A stretch of 64,000 nt of DNA from Mesorhizobium sp. WSM4313. GTDB lineage: Bacteria > Pseudomonadota > Alphaproteobacteria > Rhizobiales > Rhizobiaceae. Shown one piece after another: positions 27,978 to 37,671 of the stretch; position 1 is the stretch's first letter, and each line of letters begins with the position of its first letter. A program made the translations under genes and the position numbers. The stretch covers positions 496,001-560,000 of the forward strand of contig NZ_NSFT01000003.1 in the NCBI RefSeq assembly GCF_002294725.1, written 5' to 3'. Below the pieces are notes generated by a model. That model searched no databases. It was not told the origin of the DNA and saw only the letters and a program-made list of their open reading frames with translations.

Positions 27978-29177
27978 TCATATGGGTTTTCTGGGGTGTC
28001 GAGGAGACAAGCTCTCCTGTTCAAGTACTAGAGCAGAAGTCACAAGCGCCTCCCACAGACCGCGAACGGCGCTCTCCCGCGGTGGCGCATCAGCGGTCCG
28101 CATATGTCTGTCTCTCACAACTCCATGCTCATAGAGCGCGGCGACATCCATGAGATGGGGCAAGAGGCATAATCCACGCTCCGCCAACGTGCGTTCCAAA
28201 TGGCCAAAGATACGAACGCCCCCATCATCTATGTCACCCCAATGGAATATCGGCGCTTGGGCTTTTACTGCCAGTCTAACGATCTGTCGCAGATGGCTTC
28301 GAGATGGAAAGCCACCTGTATAGATGATGAGCGCCGATCGATCGCTATTTATCTCGCGTGCATGCCGAACGAACGAAGTGTAGTTCTCGATCGTTAGGAG
28401 ATAGTCGACCTGTGCAGCCAAGCCGAGCTGATCCCCTTGCTCCGGCGGCACCCCGTAAAAGCGTAGTGGCGGAACTGGCTCGGTAGCGATGGTGATCGGG
28501 CCACTGACGATCAGGAGCTGAGGCGTTCGGATCACGCCAAGAGTTGCAAGCCAGTCCGCCGGATCCAGTTCGGCCATAGGGACCCGATCTGGATAAAGGC
28601 GCTCGAACAGCCTGGGCACCGTCGAAACAAAGCGCTCGAGTGCTTTGCTGTAAGTGCCAGCCAATCGAGAGAATGTACGATAGTCGACCGGCGCAACGCC
28701 GCCGTCTTCGGCCCGGATAGCGAGTGCATGGACGAGATCAAGCGACGCTGAAAGGCCGGAGCTATCTCCAGGTGCGAGCCCGAACCGGCCGACGCCTCGG
28801 GACCAAGCGCTCGCAATCTCGTCTAGTAACTTAAGCGCGCCCTCGGGAAGATCTGGTCGCGCGCGAGCTTCGCCAAGGGCGGCGCTAGCACCCACGCCAG
28901 CAGGCGTTCGATTGACATGAGCATAGAGAACCGCGGCGTTGGCAAGGCGGACATGACCGAGGGTGGGCGCGCCGTCGGTCAGCTTACGTTGGACAATTAT
29001 GCCGCCTGCCGCCTCTACGGCAGACAGTGCCTGAATGAAGCGATCTCGTTCCTCGACGGTGTGGAGAGCATCTTCGTCGATGTAGGCCAGAATCCTAGAC
29101 GCTTCCGGATTGCTTTCGTGCCGGTCAAGCAGATCATGGATCAACTGGTGGACATCGCCGAACTGCTTTCGGCTCAT
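27978..29177 (-). CDS. jetD: Wadjet nuclease subunit JetD (DUF3322-DUF2220)
   Basis: A 399 aa protein, last gene of the JetABCD operon. JetD resembles the topoisomerase VI A subunit: an N-terminal arm domain, then a Toprim fold whose metal ligands are visible as Glu in YLLTIENYTSFVRHA (~residue 270) and Asp residues in FHWGDIDDGGVRIFGHLE (~315). In Wadjet it cuts circular DNA that has been extruded by JetABC. Its ATG overlaps the JetC stop by four bases (ATGA). Length and motifs suit an intact enzyme. Confidence 0.9.
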   Translation of the reverse strand: MSRKQFGDVHQLIHDLLDRHESNPEASRILAYIDEDALHTVEERDRFIQALSAVEAAGGIIVQRKLTDGAPTLGHVRLANAAVLYAHVNRTPAGVGASAALGEARARPDLPEGALKLLDEIASAWSRGVGRFGLAPGDSSGLSASLDLVHALAIRAEDGGVAPVDYRTFSRLAGTYSKALERFVSTVPRLFERLYPDRVPMAELDPADWLATLGVIRTPQLLIVSGPITIATEPVPPLRFYGVPPEQGDQLGLAAQVDYLLTIENYTSFVRHAREINSDRSALIIYTGGFPSRSHLRQIVRLAVKAQAPIFHWGDIDDGGVRIFGHLERTLAERGLCLLPHLMDVAALYEHGVVRDRHMRTADAPPRESAVRGLWEALVTSALVLEQESLSPRHPRKPI

Positions 29178-32100
29178 TCGGCTGCATCCGAAGCGGGCGA
29201 GTTAACACGCGCGGCCAGCGCGGTATCGCTCAAGTGCTGTGGATTTGCAGCACGCATTTGGGCACGTGCGTGAGCCTTGATCCGAACGGTTTCGGCACTG
29301 GCACTGTCGCCATGACGGAATACGTCGATGACGCTATCGAGGTTCTCATAGACGACGGAGCGCTTCTCCGAAGGAGCAGCGATCACCACCTGAAGCCCGA
29401 TGTCATCATAAAACTCAAGCAGCGTGCGCTGGTTCGGGCCGTCCATTTTGCTGAATGCCTCGTCGAAGACGGCCAATCCGAGCCCAAGCTCGTTCGCCTC
29501 GTATTGCCGTCGGGCGCCATGGTAGATACTCGCTAAAGCTGCGCCGATTACCACATAATAGGGAACCTGACGCTCGGCACCGCTTGCGGTTCCTTTTCGC
29601 TTATCAAAGCTGGTCTGCCGACCCTTCGCGACGTCCTCCATGCGAAGGTCGAAGGTAAAATAGTTGCGGTAGTCCTGATAGGCCGTGAAATCGAGTGCCT
29701 CCTCGCTGAGTAACCGCTCAACCTCGGCAAGTGCCTGTGCATGTTCTTCGTTGCGCGGCGTCCCTCGCCCGAACAGCGCATCGAAGACCTGATCGTCATT
29801 TTCGCTCTCTCGTGCCAGCTGGTGGAGCGATGCAAACTCTTCCTTAGGCCGGGCATGTAGCGTGTAAATTTCGCCGTGAAGCGGGCGAGCCTTCAGCGCG
29901 CGGGTGAGGTTGTCGAGTTCGGTCTTGAGATCATTGAACCTGGCGTTGAGCTCATGGATAAAAGCTGTGCGGAACAGGTGGCCGATCCGCTCTGCCGCTT
30001 CGTCCGCCTGTCGACGGTATTGAATGAGCTCATTCTCCTCCAGCGCCTGCACATTGGAGGTAACCCACGGCCGTATCTCAGAGTTGATCGATCCTTGTGT
30101 TGCGACCGGGGCAGTGCTGTCAAAGCTTGCGCGGTAGTGGCCGAGTGCCTCGCGGATCTCCCCCTCGCAGGCTCGATATTCGTCCCGAGCTTCGTCGGCA
30201 CGCTTGGACATGTCCTGTGCCACCCGAGACAGTGGCCGCGAGCGGTGAGCGATGTAGGTCTCACGCAGAGCAATTAATTGTGCTTGCGATCGTACACGAT
30301 CCCTGAACAACACACGCCGAGCCTTCAGACAATGCCAGGAGCCTGGCTGTCCATCGCCGGCTCCGAGCCGGCGCTGGATTTCAAGTCCAGCCTGTTTCAG
30401 CTGGCCTCGGCGATCAACGAGCTCCTCCTTCTCGTCGCTCGCGCTGCTCAGCTGAAGCTTCAAGCGATCCAGTCCTTGTTGGATCGCTGGGTCGACTGTC
30501 GCAGCAATTCGGTCCAGCCGCTTCTGGAGTTCGGTGCGCGTCACATTATGCTGGTCGATCGCTTCAGCCAGCAAGTCGAGGCGGTCGCTGACTATCACCG
30601 GGTCGGTCAACGGCTCGAGCTTGCGTCGGATATCGTCGTGGAAGCGCTCGGCTTCCAAATGTGTTGCCACCCACCCCTCGCGTTCCTTGATCTGGCGCGC
30701 CAATTCCGTTTCCATCAACGGAGCGGCGGCGCGGCCAATCTTGAGGTCCTGGGTGCGCAGCACTTCAACAACGATCCCGCTATTGTATGCACCGTCGCGC
30801 ATGATCGCGCGGCCACCCCCGAGCAATTCGGCTTGCGTGTCAGCTAGACGCACCTGACCAGTGCGGAAACGGATGAAGGCCATGGCGAGCGGGTCCTCGC
30901 TGGCGAAGATGGTCGCCAACGAACCAGCCTCGAAGCCGGGTGGTTGCTCGTTTAGGCGACGCGTATTTACAACGCGGCACCCGCGAAAGCTGTCACGACC
31001 CGCACGTAGGATCTCGACCGCGCGAGAAGCATGCTCGGGCTCGACCAGAACAGCTTCACGATCACGTCCGAGCAGGGCTTCCGCCGCCTCGCGCCAATCA
31101 GGATCGGTGATTTCCGCCACCTGACAGAGCGCCCGTGGCCGCATATTCTCTCTTTCTAGCGTGGCCATTAGCCGGACGGTGCGTTCGTCGAGCGTAACCT
31201 GACCAGCGCGCGCCCGGTCGCGGCGGTCGACTAGATCGGCAATCTCTTCCTGTAGCTTGTGCCGCTGTGCGATCGCATTGTCGCGGCGGTCGAGTATCTT
31301 GGCGATATTGACCAATGCAGCCTCGCGTGCCACCGCGATGAGCTCTTCCATCTCGTGCGGCTCGCGTGGCCATCTCGGCGGTACTAGTCCCTCGCTCTTT
31401 TTCTTGAGGGCCTCGAGACTTTGGAACAAGACGCCAAGCTTTAGCGATGCCAATCGTTCACGATGGTCAAGTAAGCTGGCTGCGCGCGCAACGGCGAGAA
31501 ATCGTGCTTGCAAGCGCTGTGAGACAGCCTCTTGGGCGAGCTCGACGGCTCTTAGCTCGCTCTGCACCACCGCACGTTTGCCGGCAACACCCTCTGCTAG
31601 CGACTGCGCGACGAGGCTCTCCAGCTGCTCGCGCAGCGACTCGATCTCGGCATCGTATCGCTCGATCTTGCGCTGCGTGTGGTCGACCGCAGCAATGTTG
31701 TCCCGTCTCTCTTTGATGTTGGCAAGAAGAGCCGAGCCCGCCTCGATTAGTGCGGCCAGCCGTGCGACGCCCCTTGCGATTTCCTCACGCTCTAGCAAAC
31801 TTACAAATTTGGCTACCAGTTCCGCGAGTGCTCTGAGCGCACCCAGCCGCCGTTCGAGCTCGTGGATGTCCTTCTGGATGTCACGATATCGCTGAATGCT
31901 CTCACGTAGCTCGCCGATGTTGATGTCGTTCTTAGCCAAGAGGAAATTGTGCACAAAGCCTTCGACCGACCGCATGTCTTCGAACGAAAGTGCCATCACG
32001 AACGCGCGAATGAAGCGCTCAGGATCGCTGTGCCGCCTGCCGGTGAAGAGTTGGCGCATATATTCGCGGATGTGATTGCGCGGCCCGTCGGCGCGGATTA

Positions 32101-32617
32101 GCGCTGTTCCCTTAGCGCTGCAGGCCAACTCTAGGCGCTCGCGCGCTAACGTCCACGACGCTGACCGCTGCTGATTGCCTTCAAGCTGCTCGACGAGAAG
32201 GTTAGTATCTATACGGATTCCAGGCGCGATATAGCGCCCAACCACTTGCGCCTCGTCAGTGGCCGAAGCCTCGATACACAATCCGACACTCACGGGCGGC
32301 CGAACACCGTGTGGGTCAGCAAATACAAGAGCGATATGGGTTACGGCCTCTTCGCGCAAAAACTCATGCTCGTTGAGTTGGCCCAAGCAATAGCTGCGCA
32401 GGGTTCGCTCCGATTTGCGGCTACCGGTTTCGCCTGCCGAGCGGTTGAACTGATACCAGCGCCGCGAGCCCCCTGTCATCACGGCCTGGATTAAATCTAT
32501 CAGCGTTGATTTGCCCGAACGATTCTGGCCCAGGATCGCGGTGTCGCCGGCGATCGCCAGATCTTCGCGGCCGAACAAGTGCCATTGTACGAGCGCGATG
32601 TGGACGAGCTGCATCAT
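29174..32617 (-). CDS. jetC: Wadjet SMC-like ATPase JetC (MukB-like)
   Basis: An 1,147 aa SMC-family ATPase. The head is split: Walker A ILGQNRSGKSTLIDLIQ at residues ~28-44, and Walker B GLAVFDEAFSKMDGPNQRT near residue 1060, with the long coiled-coil arms and a hinge in between (~240-1000; for example DRLDLLAEAIDQHNVTRTEL). It is the DNA loop-extruding motor of the Wadjet anti-plasmid system. Its start overlaps the JetB stop by four bases. No truncation is seen. Confidence 0.92.
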   Translation of the reverse strand: MMQLVHIALVQWHLFGREDLAIAGDTAILGQNRSGKSTLIDLIQAVMTGGSRRWYQFNRSAGETGSRKSERTLRSYCLGQLNEHEFLREEAVTHIALVFADPHGVRPPVSVGLCIEASATDEAQVVGRYIAPGIRIDTNLLVEQLEGNQQRSASWTLARERLELACSAKGTALIRADGPRNHIREYMRQLFTGRRHSDPERFIRAFVMALSFEDMRSVEGFVHNFLLAKNDINIGELRESIQRYRDIQKDIHELERRLGALRALAELVAKFVSLLEREEIARGVARLAALIEAGSALLANIKERRDNIAAVDHTQRKIERYDAEIESLREQLESLVAQSLAEGVAGKRAVVQSELRAVELAQEAVSQRLQARFLAVARAASLLDHRERLASLKLGVLFQSLEALKKKSEGLVPPRWPREPHEMEELIAVAREAALVNIAKILDRRDNAIAQRHKLQEEIADLVDRRDRARAGQVTLDERTVRLMATLERENMRPRALCQVAEITDPDWREAAEALLGRDREAVLVEPEHASRAVEILRAGRDSFRGCRVVNTRRLNEQPPGFEAGSLATIFASEDPLAMAFIRFRTGQVRLADTQAELLGGGRAIMRDGAYNSGIVVEVLRTQDLKIGRAAAPLMETELARQIKEREGWVATHLEAERFHDDIRRKLEPLTDPVIVSDRLDLLAEAIDQHNVTRTELQKRLDRIAATVDPAIQQGLDRLKLQLSSASDEKEELVDRRGQLKQAGLEIQRRLGAGDGQPGSWHCLKARRVLFRDRVRSQAQLIALRETYIAHRSRPLSRVAQDMSKRADEARDEYRACEGEIREALGHYRASFDSTAPVATQGSINSEIRPWVTSNVQALEENELIQYRRQADEAAERIGHLFRTAFIHELNARFNDLKTELDNLTRALKARPLHGEIYTLHARPKEEFASLHQLARESENDDQVFDALFGRGTPRNEEHAQALAEVERLLSEEALDFTAYQDYRNYFTFDLRMEDVAKGRQTSFDKRKGTASGAERQVPYYVVIGAALASIYHGARRQYEANELGLGLAVFDEAFSKMDGPNQRTLLEFYDDIGLQVVIAAPSEKRSVVYENLDSVIDVFRHGDSASAETVRIKAHARAQMRAANPQHLSDTALAARVNSPASDAAE

Positions 32618-33279
32618 GGTTCGTCCTCCTCGCTAGCGTCCGTATTGTTGTGCACTTGCTCAAACTCGCTGTCCTGAAAATCCGGGCGAGCGAGCAGCTC
32701 TTCGAGATGAGCGAGGAATTCATCACCGGCGACAGTTGCTACCAGCGCGCGGATCGTTAGTGGGATGTCTTCTAGCTCGTCGTCGAACTCTCCCGAGCGA
32801 ACGATAGCACGCCGCTCGAGGGTCGCGACCAGCGCTTTGAACTCGGCAATCGAGAGGGTAGGCCGGCGAGCGCGTGCAACCATGTCCTGATAAGCGTCAT
32901 AAGCAGCATTAAGCGTTACCAGTACGCTACCATAGCGCTCCACATCGCCTTCCTGGACGCCTTCCTCCCACAATCTGCGTAAGAGAAGTAGGATCAGGGT
33001 CTCGTCGATTCGCATGCGCGGATGGCTGATCTGTTCCGTGTCGGGCAGAACGCCGGCCCACCCTTCGCTCTCGCGCACAATCAACCGATAGCCTGCAACG
33101 TCGAAATAGTCGGATACAAGTCGTTCGACATCCGATTTGAGCAATGTATCGAGAAGACCCGACGAGCCTCGATCCTCGACGTGCAAGAACTGGTTGCGCA
33201 GCAAATGACTGATTACCTGTCTCACACGTTGCATACGGCGCGGATCGCGCGCTTCGAGTGCCTGGAACTCACTGAGCAT
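32614..33279 (-). CDS. jetB: Wadjet subunit JetB (DUF4194, MukE-like)
   Basis: A 221 aa winged-helix protein equivalent to MukE. It shows the DUF4194 pattern (VRQVISHLLRNQFLHVEDRG, DYFDVAGYRLIVRESEGWAG, LILLLLRRLWEEGVQEGDVE) and an acidic C-terminus. It bridges the JetA kleisin and JetC. The ATG at 33279 (MLSEFQALEARD) overlaps the JetA stop by 11 bases; a TTG at 33291 in the same frame is less likely. Confidence 0.9.
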   Translation of the reverse strand: MLSEFQALEARDPRRMQRVRQVISHLLRNQFLHVEDRGSSGLLDTLLKSDVERLVSDYFDVAGYRLIVRESEGWAGVLPDTEQISHPRMRIDETLILLLLRRLWEEGVQEGDVERYGSVLVTLNAAYDAYQDMVARARRPTLSIAEFKALVATLERRAIVRSGEFDDELEDIPLTIRALVATVAGDEFLAHLEELLARPDFQDSEFEQVHNNTDASEEDEP

Positions 33280-34789
33280 GCCGCACCTCAAGCGTCACGC
33301 TGTCGTCCCTGCGTGTGACGGTGAAGCCGGCGCAACTTAGCCAGGCATTGTCGACCCACTGGCCAAGGGCAGGCGAAAAGCCAAACGCGGATGCGAGATG
33401 ATCAGCAATAGCGTTACCCCGGCCGTCCCGGTCTGCAGCGAGTATCGAGAGTCGCAAAGTCTCGAACGCGAGAAAATCGTCGATAGAATCAATCCAGAAG
33501 TGGCTGGCTTCGCTTGCTCCGAAGGGTGGAACACGCTTCTCCAAGAAGCGGCTGACTTGTTCTGGTGTCACAGCGAGGCGATTGAGATACTCTCGCTCGA
33601 GCCGCTTTCGAAGTTCGCGCAACGGATCTGGAGCGGGAAGGACGATTACGCCGCCGGTCACACTAGAACGGTAGTTGCGTGCTCGCGCGAGCAGCATCGG
33701 TGACCAATGCGTCTGTCGCCCTTCGAGCAGCCCGGATAAGCCAACATCGCGACTGCGTCGCTCGAGCAGTTTATCAAGCCGAAGCAGGATCGGCTCGCTT
33801 CGTTGAAGGAAAGTGCCACCACGACGGCCTGCATATCGCACCGTGTTGCGGAGGCGCGTCTCGAGCCGACTACGGTGCTGTTGGATGCGCTCGAACGCTT
33901 CCTCAATCTGATCGAAAACGCGGCGGACCTTGTGAAGGTCGTCGTACACCATGTCCCGTGCAGCGATGCTATCCGAGGCGAGCCGAGCCTCGCAATAGGC
34001 TTCGGCGATGGCGCCAACATCGGCGATCGAATCCTCGATTGAGTCGAGCGCCGTGAAGATGTGATGACGAAACCGGTACGGATGAGAAGTCGTTGAAATC
34101 GCAGCATAGTCCTGCAGCAGAATCCGCTCGACAAAGTCTTCGAAGTAATGACGTAGCCTGCGGCCGACGCTGTCGCTTTGCAATACCTGCTTGTCGATCT
34201 CGCGTAGCGCACTCAGTACGCTGCGCAGGTAGCGTCCAAATGTGGCGGCGTCGCGCGCGGCTTTATGAAGTCCTGGCGCGTTCTCCCGCGCGTTGCGTTG
34301 CAGGGCTTCGAGTTCATTCTTCACCTGAATTACTAGGCCGCCCAACTGCTCCGTGAGGCCCTCTCGCAGATTGCAGAGAAACTCGGCGAGCCGCATGGCA
34401 CCCGCAGGCATGTCCACGGTTACCTTTAGGCCATAGCGGCTCTCTTCGAGCCAGCCTGTTGCAATCAGCCGGCTGTAGATGTGGCGCGCCCGTACCATCG
34501 CCTCGTTCGTCGCTTTCGGATCGGCCGCTTCCAAATTCCGCCGCCTTATACGTCGTCCACGGCGTGCGGCTAGCTGGTCGAGAACGACCGGGGCCTCGTC
34601 CTCGCGCCAGAATTCAGCATGCTCGCCTAACAATCCGTAGGTCAGATGAAGGACCTCGCCCTGCGAAGGGAAGTGCAGGTCGGACCGGTAAAAACCTTCA
34701 TATAGGCCGATCAAGATCCGCTCGTATAAGAAGCGGTTCGACCCAGCGAAAAGTGCGAAGACGTCCGGGTTAAGTTGGCCGAATAGCAT
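33269..34789 (-). CDS. jetA: Wadjet kleisin subunit JetA (DUF3375, MukF-like)
   Basis: A 506 aa MukF-like kleisin, first gene of the Wadjet operon. The N-terminal winged helix starts MLFGQLNPDVFALFAGSNRF, a central helical part contains RLRHYFEDFVERILLQDYAA, and the C-terminal part has SHFWIDSIDDFLAFETLRLS. The start at 34789 has GAGAGG nine bases upstream; the frame continues to a TTG at 34810. With JetB, JetC and JetD in the usual order it completes the system; the domain set DUF3375/DUF4194/SMC/DUF2220 suggests type I. Confidence 0.9.
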   Translation of the reverse strand: MLFGQLNPDVFALFAGSNRFLYERILIGLYEGFYRSDLHFPSQGEVLHLTYGLLGEHAEFWREDEAPVVLDQLAARRGRRIRRRNLEAADPKATNEAMVRARHIYSRLIATGWLEESRYGLKVTVDMPAGAMRLAEFLCNLREGLTEQLGGLVIQVKNELEALQRNARENAPGLHKAARDAATFGRYLRSVLSALREIDKQVLQSDSVGRRLRHYFEDFVERILLQDYAAISTTSHPYRFRHHIFTALDSIEDSIADVGAIAEAYCEARLASDSIAARDMVYDDLHKVRRVFDQIEEAFERIQQHRSRLETRLRNTVRYAGRRGGTFLQRSEPILLRLDKLLERRSRDVGLSGLLEGRQTHWSPMLLARARNYRSSVTGGVIVLPAPDPLRELRKRLEREYLNRLAVTPEQVSRFLEKRVPPFGASEASHFWIDSIDDFLAFETLRLSILAADRDGRGNAIADHLASAFGFSPALGQWVDNAWLSCAGFTVTRRDDSVTLEVRHAQ

Positions 34790-35254
34790 CAATTCGGTGC
34801 CTCTCCGCAATACGAATCAGCTGTGTTCGCCATTCGCGTAGAATAAACAGAAATGGCATCCCCCTCGATCCCCCAAGCCTGCAGATCACATTGGGTCAGA
34901 ACACGTGCTGCCTTTCGACTATCGAATATATGGCAGGCTTGAGCAAGTAGATCGGCGAGAATCTAAGATGGCGGATGCGAGGGCAGGGTGGCTTTCATCG
35001 ATCGAGCGACGCAAACGGAGGCTCTTTCCCGCTGTTGACCAGCGACTGCCGGCTAGAGCAGACCAAAACTGTGATACGCTGTTTTCCAGACAAATCATCA
35101 GCCGACCGGTCGAGGGACCTGGAGTGCTTATGAATTCAGACATTCAGTCTGATCAGGCGCTCCGAGCGGCAGCTCTCCGCATCAGCTGCACTAGGACGCC
35201 TGTCGGCCGGAAGCGGACACCCAAATCAGTTCAGCAAACTAGAGGTCGAAGTGT
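34790..35254. other. Intergenic region at the right edge of the defence island
   Basis: 465 bases between jetA and the LacI-type gene. It must carry the jet promoter. A 117-codon frame (34905-35258, plus) shows no recognisable domain and biased composition, so it is not called. I searched by eye for a copy of the tRNA 3' end as a right attachment site and found none. Confidence 0.5.
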
Positions 35255-36277
35255 CTAGCGCCTCACTGGAGCCGTGCTTTCCCTGACGATCAACCTGATC
35301 GCCAACTCGCGTTGCCTCAAATGCAGCCGCTGCGAGGGCGATGCCAGAATGTAATCGGCAGCGATGCGGCCCATATCTCGCGCCGGCACCTCCAGCGTGG
35401 TCAATTCCGGCGAGGTGAGTTCCGCGATTTCCAGATTGTCGAAGCCAACGATCGAAACCTGCCCGGGGACCTCAATCCCGGCGGCGTGGCAGTATTTGAT
35501 GGCGCCGGCTGCAAGGATATCGCTGCCGCAAAACACCGCCGTCGGCCTTGTGCCTTCTTCCATCAGCCGCTGCATGCATCGCCGTCCGTCATCCAGCCTG
35601 TAGGCCCCTTCGACAACCGGAACGGTTGCGCGGCCGATGCCTGACCGCTCGAGTTCATTCAGGAAACCGTCGCGGCGACCTGCTGCACGATCATTGTCTT
35701 GGGTGATGCCTGCGATCATCCCGAATTGGAAGTGGCCGAGATCGAGCAGGTAGCGCGCCGCCGTGCGCCCAGCTTTCTCGTTGTCGAACCCCACTGCAGC
35801 GCCGGACTCCATCGCTTTCGATGTGTAAGTATAGACATAGTCGATACGTTTCTGCTCAAGCATCGCAAGTGTGGCCGGCAGGTGCGTGGATCCAACCAGC
35901 ACCACCGACTCGACGCCGCGCTCGACAAGCAGGCGCGCTTGCTCGTACTCGAGATTGATGTCGTAGCCCGAGGTGTTGATGATCAGCGAAACGTCCTTTT
36001 CGGAGAGCCGGGCCTGAAGCCCGTCGACCATCGTGGCGTAGATCGCGTGGTCCAAGGTCGGAATGATGGCGCCGACCAGTCTTGTTCGTGTGGACCGCAG
36101 CGCCCTAGCCGAGCCATTGGGCACATAGCCAAGCTCCCGGGCGGCTCGCACCACGCGATCCCGGACGACCTCATTGACGTTTGGATTGCCATTCAGGACG
36201 CGCGAAACAGTGGCCGGCGAGCAGTTCGCAAGCCGGGCCACGTCAATCAGTTTGGCGCTGCCGTCTTCGATATCCAT
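35255..36277 (-). CDS. LacI family transcriptional regulator
   Basis: A 340 aa repressor. The N-terminal LacI helix-turn-helix is LIDVARLANCSPATVSRVLN with the hinge helix region ARELGYVPNGSARALRS. A sugar-binding periplasmic-protein-like domain follows (VGAIIPTLDHAIYATMVDGL; VGFDNEKAGRTAARYLLDLG; TAVFCGSDILAAGAIKYCHA; VSIVGFDNLEIAELTSPELT). It is divergent from the catabolic operon, and palindromes of LacI type lie in the intergenic region and inside the operon, so it very likely controls it in response to the imported substrate. Confidence 0.93.
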   Translation of the reverse strand: MDIEDGSAKLIDVARLANCSPATVSRVLNGNPNVNEVVRDRVVRAARELGYVPNGSARALRSTRTRLVGAIIPTLDHAIYATMVDGLQARLSEKDVSLIINTSGYDINLEYEQARLLVERGVESVVLVGSTHLPATLAMLEQKRIDYVYTYTSKAMESGAAVGFDNEKAGRTAARYLLDLGHFQFGMIAGITQDNDRAAGRRDGFLNELERSGIGRATVPVVEGAYRLDDGRRCMQRLMEEGTRPTAVFCGSDILAAGAIKYCHAAGIEVPGQVSIVGFDNLEIAELTSPELTTLEVPARDMGRIAADYILASPSQRLHLRQRELAIRLIVRESTAPVRR

Positions 36278-36300
36278 TGAGTATGGCCATTGCCAGTTTT

Positions 36301-36415
36301 GAGAAACCGTTTTCTAGATCGCACAAATTCTTTCAGGTCGCCACATGTCTTTTTCAACGAAAAGTCCGGAAAACAGGATTGACAGCGCTCTGAAAAGTTG
36401 TGAAAACGATTTCAC
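36301..36415 (+). promoter_or_regulatory. LacI-type operators before the catabolic operon
   Basis: Two dyads in the divergent promoter region: GAGAAACCGTTTTCT at 36301-36315 and GTGAAAACGATTTCAC at 36400-36415. The second recurs almost unchanged at 38513-38528. The central CG with A/T-rich flanks is characteristic of LacI-family operators. Confidence 0.75.
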
Positions 36416-36453
36416 AAAGAGTGCAATGAAAGCGCTACATCAAGGGAAGAGAC

Positions 36454-37671
36454 ATGCTCAGCGGGATCAAGGTCGTCAGCTTTTGCCATTTCCTGCAAGG
36501 TCCCGCAGGCGCCCAGTATCTGGCCGACATGGGTGCCGACGTCATCAAGGTCGAACCGATCGATGGCGCTCATGAGCGTCGGTGGTCAGGCGCGGATGTG
36601 TATGTCGACGGCGTCAGCGGCTTCTATCTCTGCGCCAACCGCAACAAACGCTCCATCGGCATCGATCTGAAAAGCCCTGAGGGCAAGGAAGTCGCGCGGC
36701 GTCTGATTGCGGAGGCCGACGTGGTCATGGAGAATTTCCGGCCCGGCGTGTTCGCCAAGCTGGGTTTCGACGACCAAGCGCTTCGCGCGATCAATCCTAC
36801 ACTGATCTTCGCCTCGGCAAGCGGGTTCGGCTCCACCGGACCGATGGCGCTGAAGCCTGGTCAGGACCTTCTCGCCCAAGCACGGGCAGGTCTCATGAGT
36901 GTCACCGGCACACCCGATCGGGGCCCGACGCCCGTCGGGGCGGCGATCGTCGATCAGCATGGCGGCGCGCTGCTGGCGATGGGCATCCTGGGCGCGCTGG
37001 TGCGCCGACTTCGTGATGGCAAAGGCACGCGCGTCGAAGCCAGCCTGATCAACTCGGCGATCGATCTGCAGGGGGAGCCTCTCGTCAACTACTTCGCGGG
37101 TGGAATGAGCCGCGAAGTCCTGAAGCGCGAGAAGAACCTGGCTACGTGGTTCCACGCTGCGCCCTATGGCGTCTATCCCGCCACCGACGGCCATGTTGTG
37201 ATCTCACTTTGCGACTCCTCGGTGCTGGCCGAAGCGCTAAGCAGCGATGGTCTGCGCGAAGTGGCGGACGTCGACCGATACGCGGATCGGGACGAATACG
37301 CTCGCCGCTTGGCCGAGGCCACGGCGATCTTTTCTGTAGCGGAACTTGCTGACCGCTTCGATCGCCACGGCATCTGGTGGGCGCCGATCAACTACTATGA
37401 TGATCTGCTGGCTGATCCGCAGCTAAGTCACGCTCAGGTGTTCCGCCAGGTCACCGTGCGGGGCCGCACCATCTATCTGGTCAATCATCCCAACCGCTAT
37501 GACGGCGACGTGCCGGAACTGCGTTGCCTGGCCCTCGAGATTGGCGAGCATACCCGCGAGATCCTGCACGAGCTCGGTTATGCCGAGGGCGAGGTCCAGA
37601 GCCTGTTGGCCTCGAAGGCAGTGGTCGCCGCGAGCGGTGTTGACGCTGCCGTGGAAAGGAAGGCGTCATGA
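36454..37671 (+). CDS. CaiB/BaiF family CoA-transferase
   Basis: A 405 aa class III CoA-transferase that moves CoA between an acyl-CoA and a carboxylic acid. N-terminal MLSGIKVVSFCHFLQGPAGA and YLADMGADVIKVEPIDGAHE, then NRNKRSIGIDLKSPEGKEVA. The catalytic Asp is expected in DLLAQARAGLMSVTG-type sequence GQDLLAQARAG (~residue 147). The CaiB signature continues with VEASLINSAIDLQ. The start is preceded by AAGGGAAGAG. First gene of the LacI-controlled operon; the next gene overlaps its stop by four bases. It implies that a CoA ester is an intermediate of the pathway. The substrate is unknown. Confidence 0.9.
   Translation: MLSGIKVVSFCHFLQGPAGAQYLADMGADVIKVEPIDGAHERRWSGADVYVDGVSGFYLCANRNKRSIGIDLKSPEGKEVARRLIAEADVVMENFRPGVFAKLGFDDQALRAINPTLIFASASGFGSTGPMALKPGQDLLAQARAGLMSVTGTPDRGPTPVGAAIVDQHGGALLAMGILGALVRRLRDGKGTRVEASLINSAIDLQGEPLVNYFAGGMSREVLKREKNLATWFHAAPYGVYPATDGHVVISLCDSSVLAEALSSDGLREVADVDRYADRDEYARRLAEATAIFSVAELADRFDRHGIWWAPINYYDDLLADPQLSHAQVFRQVTVRGRTIYLVNHPNRYDGDVPELRCLALEIGEHTREILHELGYAEGEVQSLLASKAVVAASGVDAAVERKAS

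Noticed and set aside
34905-35258. 117-codon plus-strand open frame between jetA and the LacI gene
   Set aside because: No ribosome site, no recognisable domain and a composition unlike real proteins here; it also runs into the 3' end of the LacI gene.
35255-35300. Search for a copy of the tRNA 3' end as the right attachment site of the defence island
   Set aside because: No stretch resembling GTTCGAGTCCCTCCGGGCC was found there or elsewhere by eye; the island's right edge is therefore not claimed.
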